A DNA stretch of 64,000 bases, taken from contig NW_004086472.1 of the NCBI RefSeq assembly GCF_000220395.1, positions 24,346 to 88,345 on the forward strand, read 5' to 3'. The notes beneath the pieces were generated by a model that searched no databases, had not been told where the DNA came from, and saw nothing but the letters and a program-made list of their open reading frames with translations. The translations under genes were made by a program, and so were the position numbers. Below are positions 38,809 through 49,266 of this stretch, in pieces. The stretch is from Ichthyophthirius multifiliis. Taxonomy: Eukaryota; Ciliophora; Oligohymenophorea; Hymenostomatida. Each line of letters opens with the position of its first letter. Position 1 is the first letter of the stretch.

Positions 38809-41800
38809 TCATTAACTTTTTTCTTCAGTTAGTTACTATATTTTATTATCCTAATTCAATAAATTTCCTGATTAGCATAATACTTTTTAATAATCTATAC
38901 TTATAAGTTTCATTATTTCATTAAGATCTTTCTTAAAAAGATAGTTTGTTGTCTTGATCATCTAATTTAAATTTATTAAGTCAACTTCAAACTTATCATT
39001 AATCAATTACATAAAAAGCATTATTTTTATACAATTATAATGTAAAAAAAAACATTTTCGTTTATTTATTCTTATAAGATTCGTATATTGTACTTTTTAT
39101 AATTTAAAAAATTATAAAGCTCATCTATAAATTTTAAATTAAATAATTACTAAAAACTATTTTATTTATAATTTGCCTTTATAAATTAATGATATTCTGA
39201 ATTTTATTTATTTTTGGTTTTGCTATGATATTTCTGTTTTACATATAATTGAAAATAGCATACTTACTTTTTTATATTAGTCCTTTTTTTAAAAAAATAT
39301 TCCCAATAGTATAAAAGCATATTATTATTAAAATTTTCCTGTATATAAATATCTAAAGAAATCATAAAATAAAATTTAAAAGGTAAATAAAAAGCTCAAA
39401 TAATAAAACATATCAATAATGATAATAAAAACATTAGAATACTAAAAAAAAATATTTATGATAAAATTTAATTTATTATATGGATTGTCTATAATATGTT
39501 TTTAGGAGTGTAAAAATCAAATTTAAATAATTTTTTTTTAAAAAAATTTTGTAAACATCAGAATATAATATAAAAATAATCTAATTTATTAACTATTTTT
39601 TCTTAAACAGAAGTTTAGAAAAATTTGTTTAATTTTTACAACTTTTATATTTTCTAATGAATCCATATTTTATAATTCTTACTCATTTTTAATCAAATTA
39701 ATTTTTATTTTTTAAAAAAATATTCAATAAAAATAAGTGTGTGATTTCTGAGATATTATTATAGGTAGTTTTTTAATCATTTAAAACTTTTTAATTATAA
39801 CTAAACTCTTAAATGGCCATATATGTATATTGAATATTTTTATTTTTTCTTTTTAATGTAAAATAAGAAATTTTTTTATCAATTTTTAAATATAATAGAT
39901 TAGATTGATTATTCTTAAACAAATATTATATTAAAAGTTGAATAATAAGATTTTTTGTTTAAAAAAAAATTAATTTTATTTTTTCTGTTTAAATTTTTAT
40001 CTTTAAAAATAAAAATAAAAGTTTTTTATGAATTAAATTAGTTTTTTGTAAAAATATAAATATAAAATCTGATTTTTTTTATTTTATTTTTCATAATTTT
40101 CTATATAAAAACTTACTTACACTTTATTCTGATTATAAAAGTGTTTAATTTTTATAATTTCTTTTTACAAAAATATTTTATTTTTAAGGATTATAAAAAT
40201 TAACCATTAAAAAATCAGAAGATTTCTTATTTAAAAGTTTTTAAAAGCAATCTTAACCATTAGCATTTTCTAAGTTTTTATAACTTAAAGAAAAGCTTTA
40301 TCTAAAACCTAAATTATTTTTTATATTCGAAAAAACTTTTTATAATTTATTAGAGATATTAACTTATAAAGCATCATTTTATTTATAAAACTACTAATAC
40401 TTTTATTATAACATTTTTTGAGATAAATTACAATATTTTATTTCATGTCTTTACATATTTTTTTTACTACTAGATTTATAAGATTCTGACTAGGTTTTTC
40501 TAAAAATCTATTATATTTATTCGTTTTAAATATTATTTTATTAATTATTTTCAATAGCACTTTCGTTATTTTTTTTAGATTTTTATTCCCTCCAGTTATA
40601 TATATAATTAAGTTTATTTTTATTATTGCTATTTATAAAAAAATATTGTTAAGATTTCTAATTTATTTCATCCAAAAAATAGCCTTTTTATCCTTCTCCT
40701 TCTACATTTTATACTTCTTATATATTGTTTTCTGTCACGCCGCAAATTTTTCGTGTACTTTATAGTCCTTCTATTTCTAATGTATATTATTTTTATAAAA
40801 GTTTCACTTTTCTCATACAAGAAGTGAATTATTCAGATTTTTCTTTTGTTTTTGGAGTAATCATTTATGAGCTATTATTATAATAAATTTTTTTCCTTTT
40901 TTTTATGTATTTACATTTTATTCATTTTAAAGTTTATACGCCTTGGTGTAGAACCCTGATTTTTATTAAAGTTTTCATTTACTAGATATTATCCATATTA
41001 AAATAAAGAAAAGTTAATATTATTATTTATTTTTTTTATAATTTATAATTTTTTATTAAGTCTCTCATCTATTTAAACTTTACAAAAAGGATATATGCTC
41101 TATAAAAAACATTAAAAATCTACAAAAACTAGTTCTCCTTATAGACTTTAACAATAAGCGGAAAATTATCTATTTTTTTTTTATAAAATATCTTCTTCCC
41201 CAAAACATTCACCAGGATTTATATTTCTAATCTATTTTTTTATATATATATTATAAATTTAAAATACATTAAATATCAAAATAAAAAAACTACAGTAAAT
41301 TCTTTACATAAAATTTTTTAATTTTATTATTATCTTCTTATTTTGTATTTTTTTTGTCATTTTCTTTTTTGTTTTATTAATTGAAAATTTTCCTAATTTC
41401 GAAAACTCCATTTTTAACTATATAAAAATACTAACTAATCTAATTTTCCCCAAAAACCAATCCATTTTTACCAAAACTTTCACATACAAAAGAGCTTGCT
41501 ATCTTAGTAATCTATTCTAAACTCATTTTTTATATTAATGGGATACTCATTAAAAAATCTATTAACCTCCAATCTTTATTTTATATCAAAGGGCTTAGTA
41601 TTTCATTTTAAGTTTTTTCATTTATTATACCTAATAAAGAATTTTTAAGTGCTTTTATTTCTTAGAAATCTTAAACTTATTAAGAAATTTATTTATAAGT
41701 AAAACAATCTAGATCTTTATATGCCCCTACTATTTTTTGATTTTTATTTATTATCCCTATATTTCCTTTTATTACTAATACTATGATATTTTTTTTAGTT

Positions 41801-42099
41801 TCTTTTTGTTTTTTTTTTGGGTATATTTGTTTTTTATTTATTTATTTTGTTTACTTTAAGAAAATAAAATTTGATTTTAAGATATTTCCTCATATTATAT
41901 GAATCTACAATATAATAAAGAAAAAGGATTATAATTTTCATTGAATATTGGAACAGGTAGTTTTTGAAGATACTCTAATTGTTCTTTTGTCCTATCTCTG
42001 GGATTTGTTTTTAGAATACTTACTATTTTTTTCTTTTTTTGTTTAATTTTTTATAAGTTATAATTATTTTTATTTTACTTCATAATCATTTTCTTTCAT
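38809..42099 (-). CDS. Cyclic-nucleotide-binding domain protein
   Basis: MKENDYEVKQKQLQLIKN opens the gene. After an A-run shift it continues as IVSILKTNPRDRTKEQLEYL then QKLPVPIF, a common opening of ciliate cyclic-nucleotide-binding (CNB) proteins. Two CNB-type folds can be read. One contains FMSIPLIQKMSLEQI, SFGKNGLVFGENQISQYFYI and VKNGVFEIRK, then NPGECFGEEDIL and RQFSAYCKV. The other is more decayed. The CNB phosphate-binding cassette pattern G.CFGE...R.A is partly kept (Arg present in NRQFSAY). The C-terminal end is LTEEKSQ, TGA 38809-38811. Introns and homopolymer shifts are numerous and the exon chain is not resolved. The protein may bind cAMP or cGMP, or be a structural CNB relative. 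Confidence 0.6.
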
Positions 42100-42259
42100 A
42101 TTTATTTTTTTCGATTATTAAAATAAAAAAATCCAAGAAATAAAAAATTTAAAAAATAAATAAATTAAGAAAGAAAATACCATTAATATAAATAAATATA
42201 AATTTAAAAATAATTATATATAATAATTATAAATATTAAAAAAAAAAAAAAAAAAAAAA

Positions 42260-43209
42260 TCATTTTATTAAAATTTAAGGTTTATTATTATAAAACTATA
42301 TTTAGCCAATGATAAAAATATCAACAGTTAATTAAGTAATTCCACAAATAAGGAATTAAAAAGGAGCTTCAGTATAAATAAAATAAAAAGTTTTGAAAAA
42401 ATCACCCAAAAACCATGACCCTATTAATCCATAGCTGATTCCACAAGCATTTTTATTTCTAAAGTTTTAAATAGCTTATGGAAATCCAAGTGTAGCCTTT
42501 ATAATAATTAAATTATATTTATAAATAAAAAAACATATTTTACTTCAATTAATGCACTAATTAAGCCTAAAGATTATACAAATAAATGACTTTAAACAAA
42601 ACTTAAAGTAATCATAGTTGATAAAATAGCAAATGTCATAATTGCTTAAACTTTTTAATTATAAAAAAAATTAGATATAATATATATATATATATATAAA
42701 TATATATTTAAATATATATATATATATATATATTTAATTTATTTTACGATAATTTTTAAAATCATACCATCTCCAAAAATTATTCCAAAATTTAGAAGAT
42801 GCAATTCCAATATTTAATTCATTTATCTCTTTTATATGTTCTTTTTATTTATCATAATACATTATTTTAATGCATTAATTTAATAAGATTATCTATATAT
42901 TTTTTAATTTATTAGATTTATTTATTGTATATTTTGATTATACTTAAGTCATTATCATTAATATTGATTGCAATAATAAAGGTATTTCATATTATTCTCC
43001 AAACCAAAATAAAATTCTTAAAATATTCGCAAATATTAATATTGCGCATACATCGATACTAAAATTTCCTACTGTTTGATCTTCTTTTACTTTTTAATAT
43101 TGAGCATAATAACCATACACTGGTCCTATAACCATTCCTTTAAAATATTTACAAATAAAAAAATATTTTGATGATAAAAATAAAAACCTGTGTCAATTAA
43201 ATAATCCAT
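42260..43209 (-). CDS. SLC66A2: PQ-loop repeat protein (SLC66A2/PQLC1-like)
   Basis: MDYLIDTGMVIGPVYGYYAQ begins the first PQ-loop half. NFSIDVCAILIFANILRILF and WFGEQYEIPLLLQSILMI follow, closely resembling animal SLC66A2. After an intron (about 42,500-42,760, holding a (TA)n tract) the second half shows LGFPQAIQNFRNKNACGISY, WFLGDFFKTFYFIY, APFQFLICGITQLTVDIFII and GQIQFYNNKP. The PQ motif and the GD..K/CG..Q pattern are intact. It is a multi-spanning endomembrane protein; the animal homologue is implicated in lipid flippase control at endosomes. Stop TGA 42260-42262, start ATG 43207-43209. Confidence 0.85.
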
Positions 43210-43389
43210 TTTTTTTTTATTTTTCTTAAATTTTTTTTTATAATATCTATTAAATTTAAATAATATTTTTATAATTTTTTATCAAGAAAGAAAAAAATAT
43301 AATTTTTTTTTTTTTTTGTAAAAAAAAATACTAATTTATTTATATATTAAAAAAATAAAAAAAACTTCATTAAAAAAAATTATAATAAT

Positions 43390-44260
43390 TCATTTTGTTA
43401 TAATTGTTTTTTTAATTTTAAGTTCAGAATCTTATAATTAATATAAGTAAACATCAACTGATTTTTCTTTTATTTCCAAAAGCAAGAAAGATGGCAAAAT
43501 ATTTCTTTTTTTTATATATATATAAATAAATAAAAATAATAATATATATACTTCGTAATTGGACTATAAGCACCTGTAATTGAACCAGGATTTAATAAAT
43601 ATTTTTTATCAATTTTGCTTGCTTTTTAATCATGTGTATGTCCACTAATCAATATATCAGTATCTAATTATCTTAATTAATTATATAAAGCTTCTTCGTC
43701 TCCCCAAGGAACAACCTTAAAAGAAAATTTAAATTAAAAAAATATAAAAAAATACTTAATGTCCATGAATTAATGAAATTTTAAAATTGCCAATTTTAAT
43801 AGTTTTTATTTCTGGAAAATCATTATTCTATTTTATAAAATAATAAAAGGGTTATATATTTATTTAAAATACATCATCGAAATCTCCTTTAACTATATGA
43901 CAATTACTTGATAATGATTTTACCCAATCTAAAGTATCTCTAGAACCAATATTTCCAGTGCACATTACATATTAAACTTTGTTTGGAACCTTTATTTTTA
44001 TTGCTTAAAAATGAAAATGCTATTTGTTAATTGAATTTTTACAATTAATTCTTTAAATTAATCTGGAATATCTGTAGAACGCATTGGTATATGGAAATCT
44101 CCAAAAACTACAGCTAGCTTTTTTTAATATTTTTTTGTTATAAATAAATATAAACAAAAAATAAAGAAACAAATATATATTCTAATATAAAAATATAATA
44201 TATATATTAAGAATAAATAAATACTTCTCCAAACTCTTCTTCTTCGTGATTTTCAGCCAT
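43390..44260 (-). CDS. VPS29: Retromer subunit VPS29
   Basis: A short first exon (MAENHEEEEFGE) is followed by an intron (about 44,128-44,222). The metallophosphoesterase fold then reads KKLAVVFGDFHIPMRSTDIP, IKVPNKVQYVMCTGNIGSRD, LSSNCHIVKGDFDD, FPEIKTIKIGNFKISLIHGH, VVPWGDEEALYNQLRQLDTD, ILISGHTHDQKASKID and LLNPGSITGAYSPI. These are the diagnostic VPS29 blocks, with the GDFH and SGHTH metal-site signatures. VPS29 is the small scaffold subunit of the retromer complex (with VPS35 and VPS26), which recycles cargo from endosomes. Three or four small introns fit the GT...AG rule. The acidic N-terminal exon is an extension beyond animal VPS29. Stop TGA 43390-43392. Confidence 0.93.
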
Positions 44261-44411
44261 TATTAATTTTTTTTTTTATATTATGATATTTTTATTTTTT
44301 TTAAAAAAATAAATATATTTATATAATAAAAAATAGATATTTTTAATTGAATTTTTTCTTTTTTTCTTTTTTAATTTTGAATAATTATTTTATATATTAT
44401 ATTCTTTCAAT

Positions 44412-44417
44412 AAAAAA
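44412..44417 (-). terminator. Pol III terminator of tRNA-Sec
   Basis: A run of six T (minus strand) starts 5 nt downstream of the tRNA 3' end, as expected for RNA polymerase III termination. Confidence 0.7.
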
Positions 44418-44422
44418 TAAAT

Positions 44423-44509
44423 CGCTTCGGAGGGAGAATTGAACTCCTGTGCCTTTCGACACCCACGGGCTTGAAACCCGTCCTGGACACCAGTCCAACT
44501 CACCAAAGC
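44423..44509 (-). tRNA. tRNA-Sec(UCA): Selenocysteine tRNA, anticodon UCA
   Basis: An 87-nt cloverleaf on the minus strand, the most G/C-rich segment of the window. The anticodon stem ACGGG/CCCGT encloses the loop TTTCAAG, so the anticodon is TCA (plus-strand 44472-44474), which reads UGA. The acceptor begins GCTTTGGTG and pairs with the 3' end ...CCTCCGAAGC, including a T-T mismatch at pair 8 as in animal tRNA-Sec. It then has discriminator G, a long D stem (TGGAC/GTCCA), a long variable arm (GTGTC-GAAA-GGCAC) and a short T stem (GGAG/CTCC) with TTCAATT. These are the hallmarks of eukaryotic tRNA-Sec, not of tRNA-Ser or a suppressor tRNA. In this organism UGA is also the only stop codon. Confidence 0.95.
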
Positions 44510-44859
44510 ATTATATTAGGCATCTAAAATATTAATAGTATACGTGCTTTTCTTTTTTTTATTATTATTTAGTTTAACATCATTTTATTAGAAAATATTA
44601 ATATTGTTTTTATTTCATTTATTTTATTAATAATTTGATTTAAAACTATTGATTATATTCTTATTAATATAGTTTATAATCAAATGTAATTTAAATTAAT
44701 TCATTTATTTATAAAAACGGATGTATTTTATTTATATATAAGAATTTTTAGAAATTAATACATATAAAATTATATAAAGATAAAATAAAAATAACCATAA
44801 AATATATACATACGAAAAAATCATAAAAAAGATCTACTATAAAATCTCATATTATATTA
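44510..44859. other. Region upstream of tRNA-Sec
   Basis: About 350 nt of A/T-rich DNA upstream of the tRNA gene on its strand and downstream of the ES1-like gene. A TATACTATTAAT element about 25-40 nt upstream of the tRNA 5' end could be the TATA box expected for externally promoted tRNA-Sec genes (inference). Confidence 0.35.
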
Positions 44860-45690
44860 TCAATTTTTATTATTTTATTTAAACATAAAATATTAAACAT
44901 CTAAATCTTATCCTAAATATAATTATTTTGTAATCACTGCAATTTTTTCCATAACATTCATCTAATTAACCCCAAAACCTTTTCCTTAATAATTAGATGA
45001 CGGTGTAGAAATAAGTCTATTTTAAAAGTCAATTTATATGCTTTTTCCTCCTCTTTCAAATACATTGCATCCTAAATTTTTTAAAATTTTAATAGCTTCT
45101 TAATTTTTCCAAAACTAAAATGCGATATCCCTATCATTACTTTATCCAGTTGTTAAAGAAGGTTTATATTTTTACAAAACTTTTCCTATAGTTATTGTAC
45201 CTAACCCTAAAGTAATTATTGGCTTTTTTTATTTATGAAAATCTAATATTATTTTTTCCAAGTCTTCATTTACGCTAAAATTTTCTTTTTTTTCTTAGTA
45301 ATTAGTTAAATTTATTGCCACGCCTTGGCCTCCAGGTATAAATAATGCCTAAAATTCATCAACATTTAATTATTTTAAAGTATTTATGTTTCCTCTTGAT
45401 ATTCTAGCAGATTCAATAATTGATTATGGAGGCGAAAAACATTAAAAATTTGTTGTATTTTTGTCTAAATTTAACATTATAGAAACAGCGTCGTATAAAT
45501 CAGTACCTTTTTTTAAGATTTATATGAATAAATTATAATAAAAATTACCTGTTTTATTCCCACATCCTGATAATATTATTGCAGCTTACTAAAAATCATT
45601 TTTATTTTATTGAGATATATTTTGATTTTTTAATGAAAATCTTTATATAATAATAGATTTTTATATTTTTATTGTTTATTTAATATTCAT
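44860..45690 (-). CDS. ES1/GATD3-like (DJ-1/PfpI superfamily) protein, probably mitochondrial
   Basis: MNIKQTIKIQKSIIIQRFSL is a basic, acid-free leader typical of a mitochondrial presequence. The ES1 core follows: AAIILSGCGNKTGTDLYDAV, IIESARISRGNINTLKQLN, FQALFIPGGQGVAINLTNY, EKIILDFHKQKKPIITLGLG, TIAFQF-type spacer, and FERGGKSIQIDFQNRLISTP then GFGVNQMNVMEKIAV. Order and spacing match ES1/ElbB/GATD3. A single intron (about 45,496-45,549) interrupts after GCGNKTG. The nucleophile-elbow segment, GLCCIAP in animal and bacterial members, reads TLGLGTIT and lacks cysteine. Start ATG 45688-45690; stop TGA 44860-44862. The family's function (mitochondrial, deglycase/GATase-like) is unsettled. 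Confidence 0.8.
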
Positions 45691-46288
45691 TTTTATTAAA
45701 ATAAAAATATTTTTATTATTTAAAAATAAAATATTTTTTATAATTTAAAAATTATAAAATTAAAGTAAAAAAAATTTATTTAGAAAATATTAAAAATAAA
45801 AATAAAATTCATAAAATTTTTGCTTTTTATTTAATATTAATAAATAAACATTATAAAAATATTGATATATTATTTTTAAATATAATATATAAATAATTTA
45901 AAAATTAAATATATTAATAAGTTTATTTTATATTTTAATATTTTATAATTAAAAATTTAGTTACATAAAATTTAGATTTAAAGATAAAAATAAATTTTAA
46001 ATTTATATTGTTTAAAAAGATTATTATAGAAATAATAATTTTTATATAAAAAAAAATATATGATATATTATTTAAAAAATATTGGTTTTATTTATAGATT
46101 ATTTTTAAATTACATTCATAAAAAATATAAATATATTAGACTAAAATTTATATATATATAAAAATTATAATTATATAAATTACTATATAAAATATATAAT
46201 AAAAATAATGTTAGTTATATAATAAAAAAATAAAAAATAAAAAATAAATATAATAAGATATAAATTTATATATTTAAAAATATAAATA

Positions 46289-46333
<45 letters not shown>

Positions 46334-46767
46334 TTTAATTATTTTAAAAATAAATATTTATCTATATTTAAAAATAAATCGAATTATATTTTTAATACTA
46401 TCTATAAAATTTTAAATTTTATTTTTAAAATTAATTTTATAAATATTTATATTTATTTTATTATTTTTTTATTTTACAATTATATTTATTTTTTCTATAA
46501 ATATTTTAATTCAAATATTTCTATCCGAATTTAATTTTATTTATTAATAACTTTTTTATATATTTAATTATTTTAATTTATTCTTTATATTTAAATATAT
46601 TTTATATAATATAAATTTTTTATCTTTATTAAATAATATTATATATTAAAAATTTTTATATATCATCTATCTTTAATAAATTAAATATTTTTAACATTGT
46701 AAAATAATATGATTTTTATTAAATATTTTTCATTTATTATTTTAAACGTGATTTCATTTATCTATTT
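45691..46767. other. AT-only intergenic desert with (TA)n
   Basis: About 1.1 kb of almost pure A/T with a (TA)n run at about 46,293-46,322. No coding-like sequence on either strand. Confidence 0.7.
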
Positions 46768-47826
46768 TCATTTTTATTATTATTATGAAGGCTGATTATA
46801 AATTGAGTTTTTTGAACTTAAAGAAGATAAGTAATTTTAATTTATTTTTTCTTCATCCTAAATCGTTTCTTTTCTTACTATATTATCTTTTAAATCATTT
46901 TAATTTTTATTTTTAAAAAACATTTATTATATTCCTCCTTTTATTACAGGCTAAAATCCATATAGAATAGAATTTAAAAATCCTTAACTCCTTTCAAATA
47001 ATAATTATATTAGTTAAAGCCAATAAGGAACATTTATATCATTAAACTCTTCCAAAATAAATATAAAATAAATAATAATATATAAATACCTAGAATCCTT
47101 ACAACAGAACCCCAAAATCCAACAATAATTAATATATATGGAAAATAGAACATTTTATTAAGACTTTTATTTTCTTCAACTGATAGTTTAAGATTTTAAT
47201 AAATATACTTTTTAGTTTTAGTAATAAAAATACTTACAACTACAAAAATAATCCATAAAGGCCCTTATTTAGTTAGAATTTTAAATCCAATTTCAATTTT
47301 TGGGTCCTCATTCTAAACCCAACATTAATAACTTCCAATTCCATAAGAATGTGCAAATAAAGGACTTTATTTTTATTTTATTTAATAATTATTTTAATTT
47401 TTTTTACATTATAATTATTAATAATGGTATTAAAAAACCCACCAAAAATAAAATATATTATTTATTCTATATTTTTTATTAAGGAATTTCCTTTACTACA
47501 GTTAAATATAACACAATAGATACTTATCCGACCCAAAATATGGATGATAAGTCTCCCCAAGAATTTAAAAAAGCCTAAATTTAACAAATATTTGAATTCT
47601 AATATATACTAGGTCTTTCATTTAATTCAAAAGAAGGTATTAATAAAAAACCTATATTAGAAAATAAATCACTTAAGCATATTTACATAACCATTTTTAA
47701 TGCTAAACTTCTCTAATACTTTAATATTATATATAAAACTATTACAAATAAAGAGCCTAGTATTGATAAGCAAGAAGTAATTAATGATATTATTCCAATT
47801 GAATAATAATATTTTTCTAATCTCAT
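46768..47826 (-). CDS. Seven-transmembrane receptor (cAMP-receptor-like GPCR)
   Basis: MRLEKYYYSIGIISLITSCL begins a first membrane helix at the very N-terminus (LSILGSLFVIVLYIILKY). The second is LKMVMQICLSDLFSNIGFLL, and the third is DLSSIFWVGQVSIVLYLTVV after NICQIQAFLNSWG. Further downstream are YGIGSYQCWVQNEDPKIEIG, GPLWIIFVVVSIFI, NKMFYFPYILIIVGFWGSVV and, after a ~35-nt intron at about 47,057-47,090, RSQGFLNSILYGFQPVIKGG. A hydrophilic tail (NDLKDNIVRKETIQDEEK) follows. The SLxDLxxN/IGFLL pattern, the Cys pair, CWV and the NSILYGF end resemble class E/cAMP-receptor-like GPCRs of protists. The ligand is unknown. Start 47826; stop TGA 46768-46770. Confidence 0.75.
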
Positions 47827-47987
47827 TTATATATTAATATTTATTTATTTTTATTTTTATATTTATATTTTATTGTTTTTTTTTTTTTTTTTCGAATAAA
47901 AAAGAAATTATTTTATAAAAAAAAAACAAAGAGTCAAAAATAATAATAAATAATATCTAAAAAAAAAATAAAAAAAAATATAAATAT

Positions 47988-48620
47988 ATGGCAGCATAAG
48001 TATCCGAAAATAAACAATAAATAAAAAAAAACTGGGCAGAAATAGATGCCGAATAAGAAGCTAAGGAACGTAAGCCTAAAATAAAAGTAGAAATATCAAC
48101 ATATGTCCGTGAAAAAGGAGGTGAAAACCCAAATTAAAAGATTTAAGAAACAATAAAAGTAACAAAATTAGTATTCCCAGTAAGAAAAATAGTAAAAAGT
48201 AGAAAATAAATTGATAAATTTGGCGAAGTAATAGATATTCCGAAAGGATAATAAAAACCAGGAGATAAAGTATAAGTAGCTGATGTAAATATTCAAACTA
48301 ATTTGAATGCAGAAAAAGGCGAAATCGATATTGTTAATTAAATTGATAGAATTACTACTGATAAACTCAAAATGAAAAAAGAATAAGAAAGAATGGAATA
48401 ACTTAAAAATGCTAAAACTATGCCTAATGATTCAAATAATTAACCTGTATAATAAGAAGATTTTAAATAAGTTACTGACAAAAAAAATAAAGGAAATTAG
48501 AAGATCTCGATTTTAATGTTGAATAGGAAGAATACTTAGTTGATATTTCAAATATTTTACCTTTCTTAGGACCTAAAACACAATAATAAATGGAATGTAA
48601 TTAACATAAATTAAAAAATA

Positions 48621-48675
<55 letters not shown>

Positions 48676-49006
48676 ATATATATTTATATATTATTCTTAT
48701 ATAAATATTATTTATATAATTATTTTTTTATTTATTTTTTAAATTTCTTTTTACATAGAGGAGGAAAATTTATTTAAATAATATTTGGAATAAATTATTG
48801 GCAAATCAGGATTTTAAAATAGATATAATATTAGGTTTCCTAAACATAGAAAAACTAAAGAACTTATGGGTAGAGTTTTGCTTATTTTCACAAATTAAAG
48901 TTAAGCAGAAGAGACTATTGAAAAAATTGATTAATAAAGATATGGTGTTTGCATTTTAAATGCAGGATGGTACGTAAGTAGAGGTGATTATGGCGGGAGA
49001 AGATGA
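47988..49006 (+). CDS. EIF3G: Translation initiation factor eIF3 subunit g
   Basis: MAAQVSENKQQIKKNWAEID opens an N-terminal domain with ETIKVTKLVFPVRKIVKSRK then QIDKFGEVIDIPKGQQ, equivalent to the eIF3g core that ends in RK.W.KFG. The middle has EYLVDISNILPFLGPKTQ. An intron (48597-48758, with a (TA)n run) leads to an RRM-like C-terminus: NIRFPKHRKTKELMGRVLLI, FTNQSQAEETIEKIDQQRYG and VCILNAGWYVSRGDYG, parallel to the eIF3g ending DHLILNVEWA. The RRM is divergent, and I do not see the usual zinc-knuckle. One A appears to be missing in the A-run 48480-48487. The factor joins the 40S-bound eIF3 complex for scanning and re-initiation. Start and stop (TGA 49004-49006) are clear. Confidence 0.72.
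48625..48672. repeat. (TA)n microsatellite inside an intron
   Basis: An uninterrupted TA run inside the eIF3g intron 48597-48758. Confidence 0.88.
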
Positions 49007-49266
49007 GAATAAGAAATAACCAAATACAAAATTTAAATAAATAATAAGTAAATATTTAAAAAATATAGTATATATATTTTATATTAATATTTTTTTTTTA
49101 AATAAATATATTAATCTAATATTAATTTTCTTTTAAATTTTACCTTTCTTTATATTTACAATTTTAAAGTTATATATTTTTTATTCTTTTAGAAACCTAT
49201 AAAATTCTAAAGATAGATAATTACTTAGTTTAACTAAAAATAAAATAAAATAAAATAGTTTTTTTT

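Noticed and set aside
44423-44509. tRNA-Ser or UGA suppressor tRNA
   Set aside because: Acceptor length, long D stem and variable arm fit tRNA-Sec; a suppressor would be lethal where UGA is the only stop.
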